From Paenibacillus sp. yr247 (GTDB taxonomy: Bacteria > Bacillota > Bacilli > Paenibacillales > NBRC-103111), in assembly GCF_900103825.1 (NCBI RefSeq), contig NZ_FNIF01000010.1, forward strand, positions 62,001-126,000: a stretch of DNA of 64,000 nt, written 5' to 3'. Position 1 is the first letter of the stretch. The number at the start of each line of letters is the position of its first letter. Below are positions 1 to 8,735 of this stretch, in pieces. The position numbers and the translations under genes are program-made. Below the pieces are notes generated by a model. It did no database searches. It saw nothing but the letters and a program-made list of their open reading frames with translations, and was not told the origin of the DNA.

Positions 1-1382
1 TCTGTCGGCGTATTAGAATTCTTCCAAAAACAACTTACTCCTTTCGCCTTAATGAGGTGATCCTCAATCTTTATTTGTGGAAAATCATCCCAATGGATTA
101 ATGTTTTCAATTTTGCAATACACATGGGCAAATTACCTAAGTTACTTCTATCCAGGATGATTTGTGTAGGTGTCGTGTCCCCTATTCCAATAGCGTTCAT
201 AAAACGAAGCTCCAAAGGATCCAAATTCAATCGTTCCGCCAATAAATCCATGCATCTTTCTATCGCAAATGTTAATTCCGGATGACCGAATCCTCGAAAT
301 GACGTAGCATATGGATGGTTTGTATACATGCATAAAGAATCGCAGTGAACATTATCAATTCGATAAGGCCCCGTACAATCAGCTGCTCCCGCTCTACTCA
401 TCACTGCTCCCCGATCCGAATAGGCTCCACTGTCATACAAATATAGAATTTCCGCCGCCATGAGTTTCCCTTCGCTCGTATAACCAAGTTTAACCTTGGC
501 ATCCAATCCAATATGAACTGGTGAAGAAATCATATCCTCTTCTCTGGAATTAACGAGTTTAACAGGTTTTCCTCCAACGGCACTGGAAGCTAAATAGGCG
601 AGAAATTCTAACTGAATGGCGGCCTTTCCACCGAATGATCCTCCGACTAAAGGTGTATGTACGATAACTTTTTGAAGAGGAATGTGAAAAGATTGGCTGA
701 TTGCCCTTCGGATGACATAGGGGGATTGCGATGCTGAAGAAATAATCACTTTTCCGTCACGTGAAATTTCCGCTGTACAGCACCGTGTTTCCATCGCTGC
801 ATGGTCTGACTGCGGTAAGGTAACGTGAACATCAACGATATGATCACTTTTTTTCCAGCCTTCCTTCATATTCCCTTTACGTATTTTAGTCCGATTGGCA
901 ATATTTGTTCCTGGCTCCGGGTATACCTCTTCATGGCGTTTGTATGTGACAAGATCCTCATGAAGGAGAGGAGCACCTTGTTGATAGGCTTCTGTTGGTG
1001 ACTTTAGGACAGGTAATATCTCGTACTCCACTTTGATAAGCAGTGCTGCCTTCTCAGCAAGGTGTTCTTGTTCAGCAACGATAAGTGCAACAGGCTCACC
1101 AAAATATCTCACTTTATCAATTGCTATTGGTGGTCGGTCTTCTAATGGTGATCCTGTAAGAATTGGATGATCTTTACCTATAATGACCGCCTTCACACCG
1201 GGAACTTTTCTGGCCTCCGACGAATCAATTGAGATGATTTTAGCATGGGCATGAGGACTGACCGCCAATTTGGCGTGTAATATTCCAATTTTCGAGAAAT
1301 CATCGATGTATTTGGCTGTCCCTGTTACCTTCTCCCAAGATTCCTTCCTCATAGTGCTTGTTCCAATTGATCGTCCGTTCAT
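1..1382 (-). CDS. Xanthine dehydrogenase-family molybdenum-binding subunit (3' part beyond window)
   Basis: About 460 residues are readable from an ATG at 1382 with a GGAGGGAAC ribosome-binding site just upstream, and the frame stays open to the window edge, so the C-terminal part is missing. The N-terminal a/b hammerhead-like region (TGTAKYIDD) is followed by the Mo-cofactor region with the glycine-rich GGSFGGK loop near residue 260 and the TSFRGFGHPE segment near residue 375. These are hallmarks of the large catalytic subunit of xanthine dehydrogenase and related molybdenum hydroxylases. Family members hydroxylate purines or aldehydes with partner FAD and 2Fe-2S subunits, which would lie outside this window. 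The substrate cannot be fixed from this part; purine use is a reasonable guess only. Confidence 0.9.
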   Translation of the reverse strand, partial: MNGRSIGTSTMRKESWEKVTGTAKYIDDFSKIGILHAKLAVSPHAHAKIISIDSSEARKVPGVKAVIIGKDHPILTGSPLEDRPPIAIDKVRYFGEPVALIVAEQEHLAEKAALLIKVEYEILPVLKSPTEAYQQGAPLLHEDLVTYKRHEEVYPEPGTNIANRTKIRKGNMKEGWKKSDHIVDVHVTLPQSDHAAMETRCCTAEISRDGKVIISSASQSPYVIRRAISQSFHIPLQKVIVHTPLVGGSFGGKAAIQLEFLAYLASSAVGGKPVKLVNSREEDMISSPVHIGLDAKVKLGYTSEGKLMAAEILYLYDSGAYSDRGAVMSRAGAADCTGPYRIDNVHCDSLCMYTNHPYATSFRGFGHPELTFAIERCMDLLAERLNLDPLELRFMNAIGIGDTTPTQIILDRSNLGNLPMCIAKLKTLIHWDDFPQIKIEDHLIKAKGVSCFWKNSNTPT

Positions 1383-1493
1383 AGTTCCCTCCTCCATTAG
1401 CGAATATTACATAATTCCCCCCACCTATAGTCCATATATATTACAGATCTATTTGTCCATATTATTCCAGTCGTAAAAAAATAAATAATAAAT

Positions 1494-1530
1494 AAGCCAG
1501 ATTCCTTCGTGTAAGGAATCCGGGCTTTTA
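1494..1530 (-). terminator. Intrinsic terminator after broken exporter gene
   Basis: On the minus strand AAGCCCGGATTCCTT and AAGGAATCTGGCTT form a long stem with a 5-nt loop, followed by a T-rich stretch. It lies immediately after the stop codon of the decayed aromatic-acid exporter gene and would stop transcription running toward the molybdenum-enzyme gene. Confidence 0.7.
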
Positions 1531-1892
1531 GAGTGCGTTACTATAGTTGCTGAGCTTTTGGAAATCTTGGATGATTTGGTTGGCGTTCATATATAATGCA
1601 AGAGTGTACTGATGTTTCTCTCGAGAAGCGAATTCCATTCTTTCACATAATATGAAATTGTGAAAGCAACGCCGACAATCGTACCTAGGACGCGCTGCCA
1701 AGCAAATTGAATGGATTGGCTAACCGTTATCTGAATGCATAATTTCACTGTAAGCGGGGCTAGGTATGGATGATTCGATCCAGCACATCTAGCTAATTCC
1801 CATGAGAGTGACGCTGCTAATGCTGTTTTCCATACAGATCCTGTAACGCTAATAATAGATTTTATTTGAACGTTCATTTCAATTAAACCCAT
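1528..1892 (-). pseudogene. Aromatic acid exporter (ArAE/FUSC-type) fragment
   Basis: The first 101 codons read as an N-terminal piece of the ArAE-type membrane exporter family (KTALAASLSWELA, then APLTVKL and QRVLGTIVGVAFT), with two hydrophobic segments. Near 1620 the frame shifts. The next frame continues with a helical tail (EKHQYTLALYMNANQIIQDF) ending at 1528, right against a terminator. Intact family members are some 300 residues or more, so a large central part is missing and a frameshift is present. It is almost certainly nonfunctional. Family assignment rests on pattern recognition of the N-terminal membrane region. Confidence 0.6.
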
Positions 1893-1957
1893 CTTTTCAT
1901 TTAGGTTTTCCTATTAGATTCGCAGAGTAGTCCTTCCCATTTATTGACGGAAAAATT

Positions 1958-3505
1958 TCAAGGCAATTGTATCTTGGTGAGCGCCTTCTTCGCGGGTCCC
2001 TCGATCACATCCCCTTGGAATGAATACCTCGATCCATGGCAAGGACAGTCCCAAGTTCGTTCTGCCTCGTTCCATTCAACTTCACACCCTAAGTGCGTAC
2101 ACGTCGTATCTACCACGTGCAGTTTCCCGTCCGATTCGCGATAAGCGCCAGCTCGCTTGCCGTGAACGCGTACGACAGAACCCTCATCAAACGCAAGCTC
2201 CTCTGGCTGTTTCGTCACCAAGTCCAACTTGCCGGCGATCAGATGCATAGCTACGTTGGCATTCTGCATCACAAATGTCTTGATGCTAGGGTCAGCATGA
2301 AAACGTCTCGGCGTGAAAACTTCTTCATAGGGGCTACCCTCCCCCATAATCAGGTTCGTATTCAGCATCGCAGCTACCATACTTGTGGTCATTCCCCATT
2401 TCCGAAAGCCTGTGGCTATCAGATGATTTGGAACATCCGATACCTGCTGCCCGATATAGGGTATTTTATCCAACGTGAAGATGTCCTGCGCCGACCACCG
2501 ATAAAGGATCTCCTTGATTCCGAAGGACTCCTCTCCGAATTTTTGCAAATTTTCATAATGATCAAATGTGCAAATACCTTGGCCTGTCTTATGTCCCTCT
2601 CCTCCGATCAGGATCGCGGGCTCGCCATGAATGAGCAGGGAACGGAGAGAACGCTTGGGTTCTTCCGCACTAATATACATCCCGCCTGGATATGCTTTCT
2701 CGGTTCGGACAGCCAGCACATAAGACTTTTCAGCATGGAGACGAGAAAAGTATAAGCCTTTACGATCATTGAACGGAAAGTGAGAAGAAACCACAACATA
2801 GTCGCACACCACCTGTGATCCCTGCTTCGTCTTCACGATAGAAGGCCTTTCTTGTGATGCACCGACGACCGTTGTATGCTCGAAAATGAGCCCGCCCATT
2901 TTAATAATTTCCTGCAAAAATCTAATCAAGAACGGAACCGGATTGAACTGGGCTTGCCCGCTCATCCTGACAGCTGCTTTCGTCTCGAAGGGCAGTGATG
3001 TTGTTTCCACGTAAGCGCCTGGTATGTTTAATTTGGTATAAGCCTTATATTCATCTTGAATTTTACGTATATAAGCGTTATTGCTTGTATACACATAGGC
3101 GTCTTCTTCACTTAACTGACAATCAATGCTTAACTCATTGACTATGTTTTTCACAAACTGCAGCGCTTCCTGATTAGCATCATAATATAAACGTGTTTTC
3201 TCCTCCCCTAAATGGGAAAGGAATTCACTGTAGATGAGGTCGTGCTGAACGGTAACTTTGGCTGTCGTCGATCCTGTCGTTCCTTCAAGGATGCGGCCTG
3301 CGTTCAAAACCACAACCTTTAACCCGCGTTTAGCCAACAAATAAGCGGTGGTGATACCTGTAATACCTGCTCCAACGACGACGACATCAGCTTTTAAATC
3401 TTCGGTTAAGCTAGGGAATTGAGGCATTTGATCAATAGAATGGAGCCAATAAGACTTAGGAATTTGCGGTAACGTACTAGTGGAATTATCGCTGTTCAAG
3501 GTCAA
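1958..3505 (-). CDS. FAD-dependent oxidoreductase with C-terminal Rieske domain (YhfW-like)
   Basis: This 515-residue protein starts at TTG 3505, preceded by GGAGGGAG. Residues 38-75 form a Rossmann FAD-binding motif (VVVVGAGITGITTAYLLA), and the body is a DAO-type oxidoreductase. The last 90 residues are a Rieske domain with both 2Fe-2S ligand boxes (CTHLGC and CPCHG). This domain order matches Bacillus YhfW, a protein of unsettled function thought to couple substrate oxidation to an internal iron-sulphur cluster. No signal peptide is seen, so it is probably cytoplasmic. It stands alone between a decayed exporter and a repeat. Fold and cofactors are secure; the substrate is unknown. Confidence 0.9.
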   Translation of the reverse strand: MTLNSDNSTSTLPQIPKSYWLHSIDQMPQFPSLTEDLKADVVVVGAGITGITTAYLLAKRGLKVVVLNAGRILEGTTGSTTAKVTVQHDLIYSEFLSHLGEEKTRLYYDANQEALQFVKNIVNELSIDCQLSEEDAYVYTSNNAYIRKIQDEYKAYTKLNIPGAYVETTSLPFETKAAVRMSGQAQFNPVPFLIRFLQEIIKMGGLIFEHTTVVGASQERPSIVKTKQGSQVVCDYVVVSSHFPFNDRKGLYFSRLHAEKSYVLAVRTEKAYPGGMYISAEEPKRSLRSLLIHGEPAILIGGEGHKTGQGICTFDHYENLQKFGEESFGIKEILYRWSAQDIFTLDKIPYIGQQVSDVPNHLIATGFRKWGMTTSMVAAMLNTNLIMGEGSPYEEVFTPRRFHADPSIKTFVMQNANVAMHLIAGKLDLVTKQPEELAFDEGSVVRVHGKRAGAYRESDGKLHVVDTTCTHLGCEVEWNEAERTWDCPCHGSRYSFQGDVIEGPAKKALTKIQLP

Positions 3506-3718
3506 TTTTTTATACTCCCTCCTCCAATTTCCCCCTATATTTTCCTATTGGGCCTCGTTGTATGCATGGCATGTCACTGCTATTTCAGTAACTTCCGATT
3601 AGACTTCTATGTGAACGGACGGAAACCGATCAACCGCACCTTGGATTCGGGCATAAATACGATTCATTCCCCGTGTTGTCCTCCTAATAGTGAAATATGT
3701 AATGAAACACCAACACTT

Positions 3719-3800
3719 TAGCTCAATAAAAAAAGGAGCACCTACCGCCGCGGCAAACTGCTCCTATTTATTCAACTCTCGTTCCTCGTTAATTGAACCA
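3719..3800. repeat. Palindromic intergenic repeat, copy A
   Basis: The hairpin GGAGCA...TGCTCC is preceded by an A-run and followed by ACTCTCGTTCCTCGTTAAT, the right-end motif shared with the other copies. It starts just after the stop of the 124-residue gene (which ends at 3829) and, read on the minus strand, ends in a T-run, so it may also act as a terminator. The rest of 3506-3718 shows no convincing gene. Confidence 0.6.
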
Positions 3801-3828
3801 TAATGTTAGTTTTATTCCTTCTCGTTCA

Positions 3829-4203
3829 TTATGTTATGTACTCAAAACCCCATCGTTCCAAAAGCCATTTATTTGCTAAAATATCTTCTTCAGTTAATCG
3901 ACCCAATTTCATTTTAGCAAGGAGAACGAGTTCTTTACGACCTGTGTACTCAAAGTCCTTGTAGATCTCCTGATTCTTTTTATGGAATAGGTGGATTTGC
4001 TCAGTAAGTTCGAAATATGGCAATGCCCCTTGTTTCCATTCCAAAAACGATTGATACAAAGGCTCCAAGGCTTGTTCAGTTACCAATTTGTGATACTCAT
4101 CAAGAAGTTCACGTTCTTGCTGTTTTTTTTGTTTAGAATTAAACTTGCTCTCCACCTTGTTAATCTCCTTATTCAGTATTTCACTATCGGTTCTGCGTTG
4201 CAC
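3829..4203 (-). CDS. Small charged helical hypothetical protein
   Basis: The 124-residue protein likely starts at GTG 4203, behind a GGGGA sequence. It is rich in Lys, Glu and Gln with a probable coiled-coil N-terminal half (residues 10-40). A C-terminal part with AKMKLGRLTEEDILANKWLL looks like a compact helical domain. No signal peptide or membrane segment is visible, and I do not recognise the family. It is divergent from the membrane-protein gene at 4279 and followed by repeat copy A, so it fits the single-gene unit pattern of this region. Confidence 0.6.
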   Translation of the reverse strand: MQRRTDSEILNKEINKVESKFNSKQKKQQERELLDEYHKLVTEQALEPLYQSFLEWKQGALPYFELTEQIHLFHKKNQEIYKDFEYTGRKELVLLAKMKLGRLTEEDILANKWLLERWGFEYIT

Positions 4204-4278
4204 AATATCCCCTGACCCTCATATTCATTTATTTTATGGACACAATATGAAAAATATGGTTTTGGAGAGAAAATAATC

Positions 4279-5115
4279 ATGCTTTATATCCTTCAAATTG
4301 GTTTAATGCTAGTCTGGGTCGGTTGGTTATTGAAATCAAAGAGATTATCCTGGAGTTCTTTTGTAAATATATATGTACTCGCTTTGCTTGTCGTAGATTT
4401 TACCGAGATCATTCTTAATTTATTACTGGACCTATATAAATTTCCAACGCACCTTTTGTCTGACCCCGTTCGTGACAACTTTTTAGGCATTTTATTTACG
4501 GATTCCATCATATTACCGTTAACAGCTGTATTATTTTGTTATCATGTTAAGAATCATCCTTGGAAAATAACTTTCACTTATACATTCGTCATGACTTTCT
4601 TGGAATGGATTTATTTGGAACTAGGATTTCTGACATACAACTATTGGTCTATTGTTTATTCCTCTTTGTTTTATTTAGTGGGGTTTGCTGTCTTCTCACG
4701 GCTAGGCGATATGTATATCCATAGACCCTCAGAAGTGCCTTATTTCATTAGATTGACTTGCTTTGCCTATACAGCATTGGTGCTGCCTGGCGCAATTCCC
4801 GATGTATTGTTAAATCTTTACAAATGGTGCCCTGGACTTCTACAAAGTCCTGCTTCAGATGATAGAATCGCTGATTTAGGTTCCTGCTTCATTTTTGCTG
4901 TAATTATAGGAATGGTCATATCCAGAATAGCTACCCCATTTAAAATAGTATCGTTTGCACTACTTGCTTGTTTAACTCTTTTATTTGTTTTCTACTCCTA
5001 TGGTCAAGGGTGGTTAATCTACAACCATTGGAACCATCCCCTTACCATTATTAGATATTTAATTCCTTACCAGGTCCTTTATTGGTATGACAGATGGCAA
5101 GCAAAGTCTAGATGA
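4279..5115 (+). CDS. Multi-pass membrane protein, CBO0543-like
   Basis: The 278-residue protein starts at ATG 4279 with GGAGAG 10 nt upstream. It has about seven to eight hydrophobic segments across its whole length. The central part (FLEWIYLELGFLTYNYW, near residues 112-128) resembles the CBO0543 family of uncharacterised Firmicute membrane proteins, which share a conserved EW...LG..TY pattern. No catalytic motif is seen. It is the only plus-strand gene in the first 6 kb and is divergent from 3829-4203. Family assignment is tentative and function unknown. Confidence 0.65.
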   Translation: MLYILQIGLMLVWVGWLLKSKRLSWSSFVNIYVLALLVVDFTEIILNLLLDLYKFPTHLLSDPVRDNFLGILFTDSIILPLTAVLFCYHVKNHPWKITFTYTFVMTFLEWIYLELGFLTYNYWSIVYSSLFYLVGFAVFSRLGDMYIHRPSEVPYFIRLTCFAYTALVLPGAIPDVLLNLYKWCPGLLQSPASDDRIADLGSCFIFAVIIGMVISRIATPFKIVSFALLACLTLLFVFYSYGQGWLIYNHWNHPLTIIRYLIPYQVLYWYDRWQAKSR

Positions 5116-5144
5116 TTGAAGTCGATTGAATCGAGAGAGTAAAA

Positions 5145-5172
5145 AGGCACGACTTGCGTGAATCGTTAGTTC
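5145..5172. repeat. Repeat right-end motif, copy N
   Basis: The sequence GTGAATCGTTAGTTC at the end of a 39-codon minus-strand ORF matches the CGTTAG right end of the dispersed repeat. No clear hairpin or left end is preserved, so it may be a degenerate copy. Confidence 0.35.
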
Positions 5173-5285
5173 ATCAGACTTTTCCTCGTGAGACTCTTTC
5201 TTTTTCTAAGCATCATTGCCAATAATAGAAGTATATTAAATATTAAAAATGAGTTGATCCCATAATACAAGTAAGTTAATTCCAT
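5166..5285 (-). CDS. Possible 39-residue single-span membrane protein
   Basis: An ORF of 39 codons starts at ATG 5285 and ends inside the repeat-like CGTTAGT motif. Residues 8-25 (YGINSFLIFNILLLLAMM) form one hydrophobic segment followed by a basic tail (LRKRKSLTRKSLMN), a layout typical of small membrane peptides. The ribosome-binding site is weak (GAGAG), and the upstream 20 codons are open in another frame that overlaps its start. It could be a real small protein or the tail of a lost gene; no family is recognised. Confidence 0.35.
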   Translation of the reverse strand: MELTYLYYGINSFLIFNILLLLAMMLRKRKSLTRKSLMN

Positions 5286-5356
5286 TCTCTCAAGCCATAC
5301 GCTCGCCAACCCAGACTTTATTTGTCCAGCGATCTATTTTGTATCTCATATCACCT

Positions 5357-5485
5357 TCATAGTTGTACGGGTCTAGTTTGTTCAACCTCTATACGGCAAC
5401 TTGCCGTACCAGCAATAAATGATTCAGCTCCTGAGACAATCGGTGATGAGTTGTTGCGCTTTTGACTGCTTTCATTCTCCTTCAT
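5357..5485 (-). CDS. Possible 42-residue ORF after the metallochaperone gene
   Basis: An ATG at 5485 lies 25 nt after the CopZ-like gene and is preceded by AAGGAAAT. The product is polar at its start (MKENESSQKRNNSSP) and has one Cys near residue 30. A further short frame (PYNYEGDMRYKIDRWTNK) continues downstream toward 5290, which suggests a frameshifted or fragmentary gene rather than a finished one. No homology is recognised. The 395-bp gap 5116-5510 holds only these two small ORFs. Confidence 0.3.
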   Translation of the reverse strand: MKENESSQKRNNSSPIVSGAESFIAGTASCRIEVEQTRPVQL

Positions 5486-5510
5486 ATTTCCTTCATTAGA
5501 AAGAGCGTGA

Positions 5511-5966
5511 TTATACCTCTTTGAGACCCCGCACAAATGAGCTCACGTTTCCTAAGCAACATGCCCCTTGCGGGTTGTTTACTTCGCATCCGCAGCGTCC
5601 CGCCTGAACATGTGCTTTGATTTGGTCGGCAGGTTGTTGGTTGGTGCCTGCCGTTTGAAGAAGGCGCTCTCTCGTCCAATCAAAGCAATAACACACTGGT
5701 ACATCCATGCTGAAGTTCTTTTGGTACACTGGTACCTTCATGTCACTCTCGATGAATGTTTGCGAATGTTTACCGCTGAAGTAAACAATAGAGCAAGCAG
5801 AGTTTGAACAGAATAGGTAAGAGTTCTCAGGTGCAATGGTTTCTAATACCGACGCTTTAAGCAGGGACTTGAGCGTTATGAGTTGCACATTCTTGCCCTT
5901 TTCACCGCAGGAGGGGCAATCCATTTTTACAGCTCTTGTATTATTAAATGGTGCACAGCAATCCAT
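5511..5966 (-). CDS. CopZ-family iron-sulphur/zinc metallochaperone-like protein
   Basis: This 151-residue protein starts at ATG 5966 with a good AAGGAG site. It is very cysteine-rich: an MDCPSCGEKG zinc-knuckle-like start (residues 15-24), CSNSACS near residue 53, PVCYCFDWTRE near residue 91 and a terminal CGCEV...GACCLGN. This pattern matches the CopZ N-terminal zinc/2Fe-2S domain proteins that bind a metal cluster and are thought to deliver metal. The usual HMA copper-binding domain of full CopZ is absent. Repeat copy B lies about 100 nt upstream of its start. It is probably cytoplasmic; the metal partner is unknown. Confidence 0.75.
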   Translation of the reverse strand: MDCCAPFNNTRAVKMDCPSCGEKGKNVQLITLKSLLKASVLETIAPENSYLFCSNSACSIVYFSGKHSQTFIESDMKVPVYQKNFSMDVPVCYCFDWTRERLLQTAGTNQQPADQIKAHVQAGRCGCEVNNPQGACCLGNVSSFVRGLKEV

Positions 5967-6061
5967 TTAAAATCATCTCCTTATGTAGAGGAATCAATCA
6001 ATCATTTGCATATCCTCAGATAATTATCTCACTAATTACAAAAGAAGAAAACCTGCACTTC

Positions 6062-6142
6062 ACTAACCTGCTCGTTACTTTAATTAACAAAAAAAGGAGC
6101 TGCCACGAGGCAAGCTCCTTCACTATCGTTCTGCGTAAGTTG
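6062..6142. repeat. Palindromic intergenic repeat, copy B
   Basis: The left end CCTGCTCGTTACTTTAAT, hairpin AGGAGCTGCC...GGCAAGCTCCT, and right end ACTATCGTTCTGCGTAAG are present in order. It is one of the most complete copies. Immediately to its right, base composition changes to the GC-richer AraC-PhyH block. Confidence 0.7.
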
Positions 6143-6250
6143 AACTGTATCTCTCATAAAGGTCTTTTCATGTCACACCAGTCTCGCCATTATTGAAAAA
6201 CTGCAGGCGGAGGCGGAAGAGTAGGAGGAATTTTAATTAATACTTCCTAC

Positions 6251-6766
6251 ATGATTGAACTAGCGATCATGCCGTTACTAGACATGAACGTGCTCCCCGT
6301 AGGCAACAACAGCCTCGTACCCGGGCTGATGAAGCAAATTATTCTCCGGATCGCCAACAATCAGCCGCCCTATTGGAAAAAGCGGATCACCGCCTTGCTG
6401 GCCGCCGTTTTGGAGGAGCTTTGCGCATCGGCGGATTCCGCCTCGAGGGAAAGGGAGCATCCGCTGCCGATCCAGATAGCCGAAGCTATCGCGTATATGG
6501 AGGAGAATCTTGCAGAGCCTTTGACGATCGAAGCGATCGCGCGGGAAACCGGCTGGTCGTACGAGCATTTTACGAGGATGTTCGTCGCTTCCGTCTGCAT
6601 GTCTCCGAAGCGGGCGCTGTTGGAACGCAGGCTGCTTCGCGCTGAGCAGCTGATGATGAACGGCAAGTGGACGATCAAACAAATCTCCTACGGGGTCGGC
6701 TTTCGGGACGAACAGCACTTTTCCAAAATGTACAAGCGAATCCGGGGGATCACGGCTTCCGACTAA
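6251..6766 (+). pseudogene. AraC-family regulator, N-terminally truncated
   Basis: The 171 codons contain a complete C-terminal AraC DNA-binding domain. The first helix-turn-helix lies near residues 92-112 (EPLTIEAIARETGWS) and the second near residues 140-162 (WTIKQISYGVGFRDEQHFSKMYKR). The usual N-terminal cupin or sensor part of about 100 residues is reduced to a short stub, and there is no clear ribosome-binding site. The gene is GC-richer than its surroundings and points at the PhyH gene, which such AraC proteins often regulate. I infer a truncated regulator left at the edge of a transferred block. Confidence 0.65.
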
Positions 6767-6962
6767 ATCGAACGTTGCAAGGACCCGCTGTTTCGCCATA
6801 CGGCCGCCGTCATCGGTCCGGAAACCCCTTATCCCGTTAACCGTCATATTCCGGTTCATAAGGATATCAATTAAACACATCGTTTTACGGCTTCCCTCCA
6901 TTGATGGGTACCGCCGCCGTGCCGTAAAATGGAGGAGAGACAATCGATGGAGGGTTCAACCG

Positions 6963-7964
6963 ATGGGGAAATTTTATACGCCCAAGTCGCGGGAGCGGCA
7001 CGATCGCTTTTTGGTCAATGTGAAGGAGTACGCTCAATATCATCGGGACGGGTATTTGATCGTGAAAGGGTTATTGTCAAAAGAAGACATCGCCGAGCTT
7101 TACGGGCTGGCGGAGGAAACGAGGAATAAAAACAAGGAGAGGGCTGCCAATATCGCCGACCCGAATAACAAGGACCCTTTGAAGGAGGAGTTCGCCCAAG
7201 CCACCCGCGTTCACATGATTTCCCGATTGAACGCTGCAGCCGAAAGGGGACTGCTGCATCCTCGGGTGCTCGACGTTATCGAGGCGTTGATCGGACCCGA
7301 CGTGTATGCATTGCAGTCCATGCTATTCCTTAATCCGCCCGGGCGCGGCGGACAAGGATGGCATCAGGATGCGTGTTATATCAAGACTCATCCGGACACG
7401 TTGATCGGCGCCTGGATCGCGCTTGAGGAAGCGGACGAAGAGAACGGCTGCCTATGGGTCGTGCCGGGATCGAACCATGAGCCGATCTACCCGCCACAGG
7501 AAATCGGGGGCGGCAACGTCCACGCCGTGGACGCGTTCCGCGACCTGACTGTCGTCCATAACGTCAGCCATCTCGACGACGGCGTGAATACCTTGTCCAA
7601 AGTCGTCGCGAATTACCCGCCTCCGATCCCAGTACCGCTAAGTCCGGGGGACGTGCTTTTTTTCCACTCCCATTTGTTCCACCGCTCCTATCCAAACCGG
7701 ACAACGGACCGTCACCGCCGTTCCTATGTTCTCCACTATTGCAACGCCCGTTCTTGGGTGCCATGGGATCACGACGGCTATGAGGGCGATTCGGGCAACT
7801 ACCGCCAAATCCTGGCCCGAGGCCAGACTCATTTGCCATATGCGGAACCGGTATTCGGCACGGAAGTGTTCTTGGCCGTAGAGGGTGAAGAGTCGGCGGA
7901 TAGCGTAACTATGATGGGCATGGACAACGGGATGATGATGCCGGTGGCCATGAAGAAAGGCTAA
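6963..7964 (+). CDS. Phytanoyl-CoA dioxygenase (PhyH) family protein
   Basis: This 333-residue protein starts at ATG 6963 with GGAGGG 8 nt upstream. It has the non-haem iron(II)/2-oxoglutarate dioxygenase signature: H134xD136 in GWHQDACY, a distal His near 240 in LFHRSYPN and an Arg near 252 for 2-oxoglutarate. Bacterial PhyH proteins hydroxylate diverse small substrates, and the substrate here is unknown. It follows an AraC-type fragment in the same orientation. Both genes are GC-richer than the neighbours and run opposite to them, which points to joint transfer. Confidence 0.88.
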   Translation: MGKFYTPKSRERHDRFLVNVKEYAQYHRDGYLIVKGLLSKEDIAELYGLAEETRNKNKERAANIADPNNKDPLKEEFAQATRVHMISRLNAAAERGLLHPRVLDVIEALIGPDVYALQSMLFLNPPGRGGQGWHQDACYIKTHPDTLIGAWIALEEADEENGCLWVVPGSNHEPIYPPQEIGGGNVHAVDAFRDLTVVHNVSHLDDGVNTLSKVVANYPPPIPVPLSPGDVLFFHSHLFHRSYPNRTTDRHRRSYVLHYCNARSWVPWDHDGYEGDSGNYRQILARGQTHLPYAEPVFGTEVFLAVEGEESADSVTMMGMDNGMMMPVAMKKG

Positions 7965-8105
7965 TCGGCGGCTTCGCCCGAAACCTCGATGGACCGAATG
8001 TTCTCGACGGCCGTCTATTCGTAGAAAATAAAGTTTTAGTCTTTAGTCTGGAGTTGTTAATCCCACGCAGTTTTTGATTTGAAAATTGGCAGCCATCGAA
8101 AAATT

Positions 8106-8212
8106 AAGACTAACCGATAAAAGAAAACAGCAGCGGACTAGGACAAGAAAATAGTCCTAGACTGCCACTGTTTTGTTGTCACAATTGAGCTATCTTTCTG
8201 CGTTAGGTTAGT
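8106..8212. repeat. Palindromic intergenic repeat, copy C2 (longest)
   Basis: The outer ends are perfect inverted repeats: ACTAACC at 8109-8115 and GGTTAGT at 8206-8212. An inner stem CTAGGAC/GTCCTAG (8138-8144, 8154-8160) is flanked by AACAG.../...CTGTTTTGTT arms. The right end TATCTTTCTGCGTTAG matches the family. It sits about 35 nt after the stop of the gene at 8248-8691. Of all copies it looks most like an attC site. Confidence 0.7.
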
Positions 8213-8247
8213 AAATCATGGGCATAACTCATCACACTTCACGACTA

Positions 8248-8691
8248 TTAACGTCTTTTTATTTCATTTATTACAGGTTCAGAGACTGAGACTACATCAA
8301 CAATGTGGTCAAAACAAGAAATCCCGTAATGCTTAAATGGTCCTGGAAAATCTTCTGAAGCGAAAGTTCCAACAGTAATAAAATCAAGATACCTTGATTT
8401 CTTATAGATTCTAAATATTTTTCCTTCAAACTCCTCATAATCATCCCATGTCGTAAATGATTCATTTCGGATTGAGTATGCAACATAAGTCTCAAAGTCA
8501 ATTTGTATTACTGGAGAGTTTTTGTCAACGTTTATTGGATATGAGTCACCAAAGTTTTTTTCACCAATAATAAGTGGTTCAGCTTCTCCCGTTTTACTTT
8601 TGCTGAAGTACAGTCTTAATGAATTTACTTCAGGCTCTGTATGACCAAAGAAAAATACATCCTTTAGTTCCTTTAAGTCTTTATATTCCAA
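8248..8691 (-). CDS. Hypothetical 147-residue protein in a repeat-bounded unit
   Basis: It starts at TTG 8691 behind GGGGAAGGG. The protein is soluble and mixed alpha/beta in character, with many aromatic residues (VFFFGHTEPEVNSLRLYF near residue 12, SFTTWDDYEEF near residue 80) and no signal peptide. I do not recognise a family. The unit lies exactly between repeat copies C2 (after its stop) and C (before its start), the arrangement expected of a gene cassette. It may be an immunity-like or accessory protein, but nothing in the sequence proves that. Confidence 0.6.
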   Translation of the reverse strand: MEYKDLKELKDVFFFGHTEPEVNSLRLYFSKSKTGEAEPLIIGEKNFGDSYPINVDKNSPVIQIDFETYVAYSIRNESFTTWDDYEEFEGKIFRIYKKSRYLDFITVGTFASEDFPGPFKHYGISCFDHIVDVVSVSEPVINEIKRR

Positions 8692-8735
8692 CTCGCACCC
8701 TTCCCCTTTATTAATTCATAATCTAATAATACTCC

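Noticed and set aside
2093-2755. 220-codon plus-strand frame
   Set aside because: It is antisense to the FAD/Rieske gene, whose motifs are intact; it has no convincing start or family.
4207-4278. tRNA or riboswitch in short intergenic regions
   Set aside because: No cloverleaf, T-box or known riboswitch core was recognised here or in the other intergenic gaps; only hairpins and repeats were found.
6278-6943. 221-codon minus-strand frame
   Set aside because: It is antisense to the AraC DNA-binding domain, in a GC-rich block, with no ribosome-binding site and a low-complexity, Arg/Pro-rich product.
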